A stretch of 64,000 bases of DNA from Todiramphus chloris collaris (Eukaryota > Chordata > Aves > Coraciiformes > Alcedinidae): assembly GCA_025345505.1 (NCBI GenBank), contig JANVCC010000011.1, positions 1,745,849 through 1,809,848 on the forward strand, read 5' to 3'. Position 1 is the first letter of the stretch, and every line of letters begins with the position of its first letter. This document shows positions 27,026 to 37,729 of this stretch, one piece after another. Under the pieces are notes generated by a model. It did no database searches. It was not told the origin of the DNA and saw only the letters and a program-made list of their open reading frames with translations. The position numbers and the translations under genes were made by a program.

Positions 27026-29234
27026 AGCTTTGCTGTTATTTCAGCTCTTCAGGTGTTCAACACAGCTATGACAGAGCAAGTCAGTGTCATTAGAAAGCAG
27101 TAAGAGGAAGAATTATATATACATCTGGACAATCTCAGGTTTTTTTTCTGGGGCTTGTATAAGACATGCTAAAGACTCTAGGTTTTGAGAGGAGGTGGAC
27201 ATAGTTTTATGGAAAATCAGACTTGATTTCAGGATTGGCAATGTACAGGCTGCAAATTTAGGCATCTGAAGTACATCACTGATTGCTTTTGAAAATCTTG
27301 ATTGTGTTGCTCCATATGGACAGGCATGAAATAGGAATCCACAGGCACCAGCACCACAGGCTGTTTGTCATTATAGAAGATCATTTGGTACAGGCTGTTC
27401 TAATTTAGGTTAAACAAAGCTAATCCCAAAGTGATGTATGTCTTAAACTAGCCTGTGTGAGTCTGTGCCTATGTACGTGTGTGCAGAAACACAATAGGCA
27501 AATGTTTATGGAAAATAATAAATATGGCCAGAGGATACCTTGCTGTGTAAGGTAAGACATGTTTTTCTCTCTTGTGGAGATAGAGGGGATCCTGTTTGTG
27601 GTTTTGGTTTGTGAATAGGTAGGAACAGGAAAGCAAATGTTCTGGTCTCCTGAAATATTAGGAGGCACTTACTTGGCTGGTTCAGGGCGAGCAGGGTCCC
27701 TGAAGAGAGATCTACAGCCAGAAGCTCTGGTGCTCTGCTAAGGTATTGTTTTGTCTTGGCTTTGCAGGAAAAAACCACCACCTTTGGAAAATGAGACATG
27801 TCTTTCTGTGGATGAGTTGTGATTTGCTGAATTTTTAGGAACTTTCTCTGGAAGATTTTCTAGTGCTTCCAGTACTTACATATGTACATGACAGCACTAC
27901 AGAGGATTCTTGGAAAGAAACCCCAGCAAACTGTGGTAGGAAATACTTGAAGATCTATTGTCCTGCCCCATGCAAACAGTTGCAGAGATTGTTGTATGCA
28001 ACAATTTAAAAAAAAAATTTGCTTTGTCTGCATAAGTCCCACGTGCTCTACTGTGTATCCCAGAATCCCAGAAGGAAATTCCTTGGCTTATCAGCATGAC
28101 CTCTCTTTGTATCCACAGAGGCTGTTGCAGGGACTTTATTAAAAAGCAGTGCAGGAGGGTGTAAATTTTGGTTGCAAAATTACAGCCAAAACAGCCTGCA
28201 TTGTGCCAACCTCTTAGGACAATGGGGATAAGTGTCACAAAGATGCGTAATGCTTGTGTAATGGATATGTTTGATGCAGGATCAGGTACTCTGGTGTCCG
28301 GGCTTCTTGCAGGCACAGGAGCAGACAGGGGAGGCAAGAGTTTGGGTTGTCATCTGCATACCCCTACTTTGAGCAATAATATCATGGAGAGTTCCTATTT
28401 CTCCCTGCTTTCCCACTCTTTGCTCTTTTAAACATATTTTCATTCTCGCATGCTCCTTATCGCATCCAGAATAACAGAATTGGCTGGAGTGGGCTCATGT
28501 CACTTCTCGGGTGCTTATGCTCGTAACAAAGACATCCAAATGAGCCATGCTGCACTTTACTCCTGAAGCTTATTCCTCAAGAAAGCTGTTTCTGCTCCCA
28601 GGGAAGTCAATGGAAGTCTAATTAGTCCCAGATGTTTAGTAATAACAAGTACTTCCTTTTAGTAGAGCCAAAAAAAAGCAGTGTTAAAACTGTTAATTAA
28701 ATGGGTTTGGCTCTGTCATCAGGTTATTAGCTAATTCCAGTCATGGCAGCCAAGCTAATATTGGCTCTCAGAAGGAGATATAATCTTGCCATGCCCAACA
28801 AAAGGCATGACCTTAGCGTATAGATAAATTAGCCCACACCTGGGTACACAGCTAAGCTTGCTTACACCCAGAGGAGAAGCTCACCAACTTCAGAACCAGG
28901 CTTCCAACTAATCCCTGGGATTGATGCTTGCGCAAATTTCTCCTGCAAGAATAAGAGGTTGAGCTAATGGGTAGTGTTGGTTTTCGCAGATGTTCAATCA
29001 GGCCCTAGTACTGCTGATTTTTTGTGCAAATGCTCACTCACATCTTCAGTAGATCTTCTTGTTCTTCATTAGTTGTACTCTAAGATATGGAACAGCTGTC
29101 CCTGTTTCAGGACCAGAAGTTAAAGGTCTTAGGCAGAGTCTGAACACCACAGAAAAATAGGAAGACATAGCTTTTCATCTGTGGAGCATTCCAAGCTGGT
29201 GCTTTAATATATTCACAACCCTGTGCTTTTTACA
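27026..29234. other. Intergenic, downstream of LRRC32
   Basis: No gene or clear repeat is seen. The minus frames at 27506-27799 and 27897-28337 resemble nothing known. Transcription from LRRC32 is expected to end just above this interval. Confidence 0.5.
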
Positions 29235-30940
29235 AAATTCAAAGGTGTTTTTATTGTACAAAATTCCACAAGGAAAACCACCAGCCAGTTTCTTATATAA
29301 CTGCTTTAAAAATAAATTTATACACTTTTTTTCTTTGTAGTGTGTTCATTTCCACATTCGCTAACTGGAAGAAACAGAAAAGAAGCAGCAGTTTGAGTCA
29401 TTTACCTGGCCAGGTTTTTGTCTGACCTCTATTTCTCTTCCATGCCATAATGTACAGTTCCTGGCATTAACAGAAAACCTGATATAGCTCCTCTTGAAGC
29501 TATTGAACCCTGTTAGTAGATGAGGCTCCCACTGTTGGTGAAGGAGACACTTCAAAAGGGTGAATTTGCTGTCAGAGTGTGGGACATAATATATGTCAGT
29601 GTCAGCTTTTCTCAATGCAACATGTTGGCCATGTTAAGCCCATCACAGAATGAGGATCGACACAACTTTTCTTGCAGTCAGTCTTCTAGATCATAATATC
29701 TTTTTGGAGAGACACACTGAATAATGGCCCAGGAATAGGTTCCTTGTGTATTGTTTCCCACCGGTATCTTTAAAACACCTTTTTGCTGTGTAACCTCCTG
29801 TGACAGTTAAAAATAGATATATTATCTTTTTGCATTGAAATGTAACTGTACACACTGACTTCCCAACAGTTTTCCTTAGAAATATAAACATTTCAGTCCA
29901 ATGTTGGCTGGTTGAAATTCATTCTCCAAGACTTTTCTTTTTAAAAGTGTTCACCCTGGAGATGAATTTCTTCACATTAAACCCAGTTAAATATGTATTG
30001 CACGTGAGGGGCAAATTTCTCCTCTTTGAGTTGAACTGTGGAGCTGTGACCTTCTGAGCAGAGCTGGGTAACATATAGTTCAGCTGTTTCATGTCTGAAG
30101 TTTCTCATATTCCTCATGGGCATTAAATGCTGAGACTAATTGACCTCATCTACCTCTCATGTCTTGCCCCAGTGGCTAGAGCAACATAGTACAAGCAAAG
30201 GGAGGGGTCCAAAGAGATTCCTACCACCAGTCTTTGGTTCCCATGGTCAGCCATAGATTTTCTAAATGGCAGCCATGAGCACAACAAACACAAATGGTAA
30301 TTTCCTTTTTTTAGATAAATTCTCATTATTTTGGAACATATGGGAGATTTGCAATTTTAAGGAGTGAAAGGTTGTATTTTGGCCCATCCTGGCATAGCTT
30401 TGTATGATTTCAGTTTAAGAAGGGTTAGGAAAAAGCAAAGCTCAGACCAAATCAAAATATCTTATGGAGACATGTAAGCTATGTGCCCACTTTGAGAAGG
30501 ACTTTCCCACTTAGCTGATGCCATCAGTGACTGACATAAAAACACTTGCAATGTTCAGTTTGCATGAAGTTTTTCTGTGAAGATGTCATCACAAACTATC
30601 TCTGAGTTTAGTGAAAAGTCTCAAGACCTTAGAGGGTTTCTAATTTTGGTCTGGTTTAAATTATACTTCTCTCAAAACAACAGCAGGACTTCAGAGTGGC
30701 CTCTGCTACCACTCTCTAAACTTTTAAAGCAGATCTGTTTGCAAATGAAGCAAGTGCAAAACATGACAAATTATCCTTTCAGTCCTTGCAATCAGAGCAA
30801 TATAGCAGTGCAGTTCAGGAGCAATTTGAAACTGACTTAAAATCCACAGTTGAAAATCAAATATGAGAATTTTGCCCTTCTTTTCTACACATGGGCAGTG
30901 TAGCACCTGATTTCTTTAGTTTTCAAGGCATTTTGTGTTC
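29235..30940 (-). other. Predicted LRRC32 3' UTR
   Basis: This AT-rich segment runs from the TAG stop to the probable poly(A) site, with no introns or repeats that I recognise. Short frames on either strand look like chance. The 3' end is inferred from the signal at 29250-29255. Confidence 0.5.
29250..29255 (-). terminator. Probable LRRC32 poly(A) signal
   Basis: This is the first AATAAA I find on the minus strand after the stop codon at 30943-30941. It reads TTGTACAATAAAAACAC, so a UGUA element lies just upstream, and a GT-rich stretch follows around 29215-29225. An ATTAAA variant is at 29203-29208. It implies a 3' UTR of about 1.7 kb, similar in scale to the human one. Confidence 0.55.
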
Positions 30941-32881
30941 CTATGCTTTAAACTGATGGCTAAAGTTTTGCCTGCGGAAGCAAAAAAACGAACCCACACC
31001 AATGATGATCACAGATAAAACCAACACAAAAGTTAATATAATAAGGAGGTTGATTTTCTTCAGATCCTCTTTTTCACAGTCTTCTGGTCTGATGTTCTCA
31101 ATGTGCATTTCTTCCTGGTACCCGAAGTTCTGAGTGTACTGGCACGTTAAGTGTTCCACGTTCAGGATATGAACATTTTTGTTCTGGATCATTGATGAGA
31201 GCCAGATGTTTCCACAGCAGTCGAGTGGGTTCCCAGTGAGATACAAATTTTTAAGGGAATTTTCTAATGCTAAAATATTGCTGTTCTGTAATGTACTAAA
31301 TTTATTGTTCCGCAGGTCCAGAACTTCCAGTGGAGAGTCACTACCCCACTTAGGCAGCCAGTTCAGCTGATTTTCAGAAAGGTCTAAGTGTTTAAGTTTA
31401 CTAAAACAAGGTAAGTCAATATTTAAATCTATCAGGCTACTGCCATGTAAATACAAATATTCCAGAGAATTTTCCAGTCCTGATAATGCTTTGACTTCTA
31501 TTTTCAGTCCAGGGTTCATGGAGACATCCAAGACAATCAGAGAAGTCTTGTAGAAGGTGTACGCTGGTAGGATGTTCAGCATGTTGTCAGCTAGGTACAA
31601 GTACTGAAGAGCAGGAGAATCAACAAATGATACACAACCACTTTCCTCTCCAGTAAGTCTTTGCTTAGCTAATCCTGAGTACATGCTGCAAAGGCTGATA
31701 TTATTGCTCTGTAGATTAAGCAGTCTGAGGCTAAGAAGGCTTGAGAAGATATCAAATTGCAGTGTCTGAAGGTGGTTGTTTTGAATATATAGCTCCTTCA
31801 AATTTGACAGTGTGCCAGCATCTAGGAGAAGGTTCTGCAAAGCATTGTAGCTCAAGTCAAGGATGCTTAGGGAGATCAATGCACTGTCGTACGTTACTGC
31901 AAATGCCTGAAGACAATTTTTACTGAGATTAAGGGTGTGAAGGGACAACATTGATTCAAAGAATTCATCTGGAATGGATTTGATTTCATTATAACTTAAG
32001 TCTAAATATACAAGCTGGGATAAATAAAGTGAACTTTTGTTTCTACTTTGCTTCTGATCAAGAATATGAAAAGAAGCATCTAGCCATTCATTTTCCATAT
32101 AGTCCATTTTGTTATGAGGGGATTCAGCAGTGAGCTGGATTAAATTCTTTGATAAATTCAGAGTTACCAGCTTATTTACCTGGGGGAAGACTGGGAAGCG
32201 AAGCAGTTTGTTTTCACTCAGATCCAAACATTTTAAGCTATATTCATCATCTGATTTTGCGGTGTGGAAGCTTTCAATGCTATTTCTGCTAAGATCAAGT
32301 ATCTCCAGCTGTCTGAGGTTGAAATCAGAGATGCAAGTAATTGAATTCATGGAGAGATTGAGTTTGGAAAGGTTCATTAGAGACTCAAAAGCACCTTCTT
32401 CTATTTCCATGATGATATTACTCTGAAGATCTATCTCCACAAGACTGGGAGATCCCTGAAACATCTTGTGTGATATCATGATAATACTGTTGTCTGCCAA
32501 GGACAGATACCGCAGTGCTGGAGCTTGTTTAATGAAATACTCAGCCATCCCATTGTACAGACTGTTGTGGGACAAGTCCAATATTTCCACCTTGGGTAAA
32601 AGTCCAATCCCCTCTGTCCCATTCTGAGCAAGCTTGTATAAATGATTGTTGGCTAAATTTATTTCCAGTAAATTTGTCATGTGTGCAAAGACTCCAGGTG
32701 TGATGAAGCTTATCTGGTTAGAGCTTAAATCCAGGCATTGGAGAGATGTGTAAAATGATAATGGCATTTCAGGGATGCTTTGAATCAGATTTCCAGACAG
32801 ATCTATTTTGTTTACATTCAGATGGAGCTCACGAGGGATTTGGTGGAGGTCTTTGTTGTGGCAAAATGCCTGAGTGTTTGC
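30941..32881 (-). CDS. LRRC32: LRRC32 (GARP), main coding exon: LRR ectodomain, TM and tail
   Basis: Encodes residues 30-675 of a type I membrane protein that tethers latent TGF-beta at the cell surface (known for mammalian GARP on regulatory T cells and platelets). Twenty-one LxLxxN-type leucine-rich repeat cores are visible, from about residue 55 to 575. The LRR N-cap cysteine pair would be C27 (previous exon) with C36. A C-terminal cap has C584, C585, C609 and C631. A hydrophobic helix spans about 639-664, and the 11-residue tail starts RRQNF and ends FKA, very like the human tail. C212 (in TCISDF) and C352 (in NLSKNCL) match human C211 and C350, which disulphide-bond latent TGF-beta. N-glycosylation sequons occur at N116, N204, N271, N310, N347 and N423. 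The exon starts after a pyrimidine-rich acceptor ending CTGGCAG, in phase 0. An in-frame ATG at 32968 lies in the intron and is not the start. The frame is intact. The identification rests on recall of the human protein; the close paralogue NRROS/LRRC33 fits less well at the C-terminus. Confidence 0.95.
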   Translation of the reverse strand, partial: ANTQAFCHNKDLHQIPRELHLNVNKIDLSGNLIQSIPEMPLSFYTSLQCLDLSSNQISFITPGVFAHMTNLLEINLANNHLYKLAQNGTEGIGLLPKVEILDLSHNSLYNGMAEYFIKQAPALRYLSLADNSIIMISHKMFQGSPSLVEIDLQSNIIMEIEEGAFESLMNLSKLNLSMNSITCISDFNLRQLEILDLSRNSIESFHTAKSDDEYSLKCLDLSENKLLRFPVFPQVNKLVTLNLSKNLIQLTAESPHNKMDYMENEWLDASFHILDQKQSRNKSSLYLSQLVYLDLSYNEIKSIPDEFFESMLSLHTLNLSKNCLQAFAVTYDSALISLSILDLSYNALQNLLLDAGTLSNLKELYIQNNHLQTLQFDIFSSLLSLRLLNLQSNNISLCSMYSGLAKQRLTGEESGCVSFVDSPALQYLYLADNMLNILPAYTFYKTSLIVLDVSMNPGLKIEVKALSGLENSLEYLYLHGSSLIDLNIDLPCFSKLKHLDLSENQLNWLPKWGSDSPLEVLDLRNNKFSTLQNSNILALENSLKNLYLTGNPLDCCGNIWLSSMIQNKNVHILNVEHLTCQYTQNFGYQEEMHIENIRPEDCEKEDLKKINLLIILTFVLVLSVIIIGVGSFFCFRRQNFSHQFKA

Positions 32882-34358
32882 CTGCCAGAAAAAGAGAGAA
32901 AAGGAGTTGTCACGTGACAAATGAAAAACATTATTTCCATGAAATACAAAGAAAATAACATTCAGCAATCAGGCAGATCCTTCTTCTGAAACACTGATCA
33001 TGGTACTTCCTCTGAACATCCAGACAAAGTACAGCAATCCTAGTGCCTCTTTGCAGCTAATAGCAGTCATTTCATTTTAAGGACATTTCTGACTTGAAAC
33101 AGCAGGCAGTTTTGTCTGCATGTGATATCTGCTAAATGTTCTCCTTTTTGTACCTTTCTCCTGGGTTTATTTTAATAGTCTCAAATGAAACGTTTTTGCC
33201 CTCTGTCAATCAAGCACCACTTCCTAACTTTTGTTCCGATTTTTAATTTTCTCATCTTCATCACTGTATTAGATTTCACAAACTCTACATGTAATATTAA
33301 GTAGTACTTAGAAGACTTTCACTCTGTTGGCAGCATAGGTCCCAAAGCAAGGATGTGGAGAAACATAAGGATCCTATAGCACAAAACTCATCTTTCTCCT
33401 TCTTAGTGACACACTCAAATATATGATCACATCTTCCTTTAGTTAAGCTATACATCTTTAACCAAAGAGGTCATTCAGCAACTGAAACATTTCTAATGTT
33501 ATTCTCCGAATGCTTCCTGCCTTTACCAACCATGTTTATTCTTTTCTAAAGGGTTCCCTTATTCTTGTATGGGGAGCACACCTTACGAAACTACCCACCA
33601 CAAGACACCCCTGATACAAAACGGAAAAGACAAATTATGTAGAGCAAGCTTTTGAGAGGAGAAAAGCTGTGGCGTGCAGTGAGAGTCATGGCTTTTCAGT
33701 CCAATCCTCAGCAGCAAGCTAGAGAAAAAAACCAAGCATCAATGTCAAATTTGTCTTTTAGATGCATATCCAGATGCAGCTAAGACTGATTCTGTGTCCA
33801 GGGTAAAATTTGGAATGTGTGTTCATAAGGAACATTAGAAACATGAACATGGTCATGCTTGCATAAATGTGAAGCTGCTTTTTGTTATTAAAAAGAACAT
33901 ACAGCAGACAGAGGAAGTGGAATGTGAAAAGCTTAGGCAGCATTTAATTTACTGGAGGAAAACTCTTGTTATGAATGTACTTGGGTGACTGGGTCATGTA
34001 CTGTTTGCAGAAAGATCAGAAAGAAAAAAAAAAATCTATTGAATCTTAACTTCTGTGGAGAAGCAGATTACAGATTCCATGATGCAAAGTTTTTCAGACA
34101 TTAAAGAAACATTAAAAGTAAAAAATATTATAAAACATCTGCTTCATGTGAACTTAGGTGAATGAAGTGTCAGGTCTGTTCAGAAGTGGGAAGTCAGCAT
34201 TTTGTGAATCTCTTTTGCATCATGTGAGTTTTGGAGACCACAAAAAACTGTGCCAGAAAATTCTAAGTGCTCATTCAAGCTCCAGATATACACAGGCTGC
34301 TTTGCAGTCCTTCCCATGATAAATCTTTTCCAAAGCTCCCAAGTAAATGTCCTATTAA

Positions 34359-34370
34359 TTCTTCTTTTTT

Positions 34371-34406
<36 letters not shown>

Positions 34407-34407
34407 A
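34359..34407. repeat. Poly-T tract in LRRC32 intron
   Basis: Nearly 50 bases of T with two C interruptions lie on the plus strand (poly-A in the LRRC32 transcript sense). Confidence 0.95.
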
Positions 34408-35867
34408 ACCTCCAACTCATTAAAATATCCCCCAGCTAAACAAATTAGAAAAAAACAGAAGGGAATTTTCTGGCTTCTCCCTGACATTAGCTCTTTCCTT
34501 CAAAGCCACTGTAGAATTGCTCATTTTGAGCTACAGTGCGCACAGACCTAGGATGGGCTCCGAGGTCCAAGCAACAGAGCAGGAAGTCTCTTCTTGTTCG
34601 GTTTTTGGAAGAGGGAGAAGACAGAATGGTAAAAAAAAGCCAGAGTGAAAAAGCAGCAGCTACTTTGGAGCCTAAGTCAGATGTCAAGTTTCTTTCCGCA
34701 TGTTGAGCCAGATCTCAACTATTGAGCACCCTCAACTCCTCCTGGGCACCCAGCATCTTAGAAAAGGCTTGATCAAATTCCCATCAATGCCAGACAGCTG
34801 GTTTGCACTAAAGTTGACAGGTGAGAGGTCATTCCCAATTCACTATGTATCTTGCCTTTAATCTGCATCCACGGAACTCTCCCAGTCATAAAAAGGACTG
34901 ATGAAATCTATACCTCCTACTGTCTGCCATTTGTTCCTATAACTTTTCCTCTCCCATTTTTTTTAAATAGCCTTTTATGCCTTTTCACTGATTATTTTGA
35001 TCCTCACTGAATTTCTTACCTAGTCTGTTCTGCACCATCTTTTCTTCCCCAAGGCTCAAACTGCATGAATTTTGTTCTCATCAGCGTGAGGAAGAAAAGA
35101 TGAAGTACATCTCAGTGGGATGGAGCAAACAGCATCTGTTTGCCTGTATCTCCCCTCGCCCCACCTCATAGCCCAATGGTTTGGCAGTCTGAGCCTAGAA
35201 AAGAGGGGTTTTTTTCTGACTTTATCAGTTCTGCTGGTGCGGTCACCAGTTTATTTGAAGTCCATTGGCACTTCTTTCTTTTTTTTTTTTTTTAACTTCA
35301 AATCTATTGCTACTGCAGGATGGGGAGCACTTGGTCCTGTTGGTGTCTGGCCTCATTCAGGTGCTGACAGAAAAATAACCAAACAGCTCAAAAGCTGATC
35401 ATCCTTGTTGAAGATGTAACCCTACAAACAAAGCAGCTGCATCCAAACCTCTACTTGTGTACTCCTGTATCAACTCATGCACATTTGAACCAGAGAATTT
35501 GGGCTGGATTCATTTGGCACTGACTTGCCCTTGCATGGTCTCCATGCCCATTCTCTATAAAAGCTGCCCAGGGAAACATTCAGCTACAAAACCAAACCAT
35601 ATATCAACTACATATCAAACTACACAACTAGGCACCACATATCAACTGACCTATAACTGGTTATGCACATGTTCTTGCATCACCTCAATGCAAGGGGCAA
35701 ACTCTTCCCTTCTACAAATTATTTGAAAGTTCTGCCTTTGCCAGTTAACATAAATTAGCAGAAACACCTTTCTTTGGGAGGTAAAACATGAACTAGTTGA
35801 AGCCCCTATTCTTGGAAGGCAACATGAGCTAGGAAGATCCTCCTGACATTTAAGCTGTGCTTTGTTC

Positions 35868-36036
35868 TTTCAAACACACTGCCCAGAGATGTTGTGGAAT
35901 CTCCTTCTCTAGAGACTTTCAAAACCTGCCTGGATCTGTTCCTGTGTGGCCTGCCCTGGGTGATCCCGCTGTGGCAGGTGGCTGGACTCGATGATCTCCA
36001 GAGGTCCCTTCCAACCCCTACCCTTCTATGATTCTA
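35868..36036 (+). mobile_element. CR1 LINE 3' tip
   Basis: A short plus-strand CR1 3' UTR carries the GGTCCCTTCCAACCCC motif and a TTCTATGATTCT tail. It is antisense to LRRC32, in the intron between the coding exons. Confidence 0.92.
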
Positions 36037-37638
36037 GGTAGATGAGCAGTAGCTTGCATAATCAGTGCCACTCACTCCCTCATCAGGGGTCTAGTATGGA
36101 CTGTTTGCTTCTTAAAACCTCTTACAAGAGTTCAGTTCAATGACAGGAACATCAGCAGTGAGTCAGAGATGGGCACAGTTTTCTGACTCATGCCTCTTCT
36201 ATGACATTTTTAATGAAAACTTTAATTTCTGAGTCTTTGTTCTTCTAAAAGTGTCATCATAGGGAAAATACCATGTAAAACAGTAAAGCTGTGATGAAAA
36301 ATAATCATGTCAAGTAAACAGGACTCTCAACAGACCCATCAGCTAATCCAGTAGCTCCCTCTTTCTTTAAGCTGTGTTTGGATTTACATCCTCCACCCTC
36401 CATTGGACAAAACTCCCAGTGAAGGAAGATGATCAACATCGACATCAGCAATGCTGAGCTCTTAACTTACAACAGATGAGCATCCCAGCCCCTGATTGCA
36501 GCATGCTTTCTGTAGAGGCTGAATTTATCCCAGCCTAGCTGCATAGACCTTTGGGTTGTTGACTTGATGAAAGCACTTTAAAATGGAGTAGTGGAAACAA
36601 GCGTGTGTTTACTTCTCAGCAACCAGCCTGATCTGTGACCCATCAAGAAATGGGGCGGGATGAATCTGCTTGGATTATTGCATGTCTTGCCCAGCCTTCA
36701 TGTCACTATGATACATGAGACCCAAGCTGTCATGTTTACAGTAATTTCATCAGTCTTTCCGCTCCAGCCAATGAACTGAGCTACCCAGTCACCTTCCCAA
36801 GATCTTTATATATATATATACTAGGTCTTCATTTCTCTGGAATTCAGGAAGTGCAGCAATACGGCAGGGTGGGCAGGAATGGAATGAGTCCCATAAGGGA
36901 GACGTGTACAGCTAGCAAATTATTTTTTTCCCTATTTTGGAAATTCTTGAGGATTTGTGCTGAACAGCTTCAACGTTCAGGGGAAAAAAAAAAAAGATAA
37001 GTATTTTTAAATGGCCTGTTACCGTCAGAAGCACTTGGATAGGGAAAGGAGAAAATTCAGCTGTGAATAGCATTTATGATATAGTACCAGGTGCTTGTGA
37101 AAATCTGAGTATCACATTTTGTACTGGAGCAAGAGGCTTTGTCACTTCTTTTGCCTCTAGGAGAAGTCAGGTACAGCTCTTCCAGCAGCAATGCTGTGTC
37201 AGGGCAGAGGAGGTCAGTCTCTCTGTTATTACAAAAGGGTTGGTATAGATGTTTATCACAGAATATGCTTTATTTAAAGCACAAAGACCTTAGGCCTGAT
37301 TTAAAGGACTTGATTTTAGGTCTTTCTCTGTCTCAGCCACAGAATCCCTGTAGTCTTGGGTTCTTTTAACAGCTCCCGCTTAAGGAAAAAAAAAAAACCC
37401 AAACAAAACAACAGAGAAAATGATTCTTCTTTTTTCCACCCCTTTTATGTGCTGTCACTACAACAAGGACATAGCCAGAGAACAGCCTGCTGAGCATCCA
37501 CTAGCCCTGCAAAGCCCACCTCTTCCATCATGGAGAGCCTGGTCCTGTGAGGGTTTCCCTACTCAGAGACCATAGCTATTTTCACAGTGCCTGTAACAGG
37601 GGTGTCCCAACCTCATCCATGAGGGATGACAGGCTTAC

Positions 37639-37725
37639 CATTTTACAGGACATCCCGTCTGTGGGCTGACTGTTAGATGTCCCTCTGTTCACCACTGCCA
37701 GGAGGAAGATGATGTACACTTTCAT
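37639..37725 (-). CDS. LRRC32: LRRC32 first coding exon: start codon and signal peptide
   Basis: This exon encodes 29 residues beginning MKVYIIFLLAVVNRG and ending MSCKM. Residues 3-12 form a signal-peptide hydrophobic core; cleavage probably falls near residues 15-19. The exon ends ATG|GTAAGC, a good donor, in phase 0. Joining it to the main exon gives CKM-ANTQAFCHNK, which aligns without a gap to human CKM-VDKKVSCQVL, including both N-cap cysteines. That fit is the main evidence. The acceptor reads TTTTACCTGCAG|AACC, with a CTAAC branch-point match about 25 bases upstream, so the exon begins at 37729 with four untranslated bases. The start context is AACCATGA, with A at -3. The spliced protein is 675 residues. 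RNA evidence would settle it; I see no competing start exon. Confidence 0.88.
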
Positions 37726-37729
37726 GGTT

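Larger units (their letters stand above)
32882..37638 (-). other. LRRC32 intron between the two coding exons
   Basis: This is a 4,757-base intron with GT donor (37638) and AG acceptor (32882), phase 0. Apart from one CR1 3' fragment (35868-36036), poly-T runs near 34359-34407 and 35275-35295 and a short TA repeat at 36806-36820, I see nothing recognisable in it. Open frames inside it are short and look like chance. Confidence 0.85.

Noticed and set aside
31179..32958. Plus-strand frames opposite the LRRC32 exon
   Set aside because: They are antisense shadows of an LRR coding sequence, with no start or splice context of their own.
32882..32968. In-frame ATG start for LRRC32 beginning MLNVIFFVFH
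   Set aside because: It lies upstream of a strong acceptor (pyrimidine tract plus GGCAG) and replaces the conserved N-cap cysteine. The exon at 37639-37725 gives a proper signal peptide and aligns to human.
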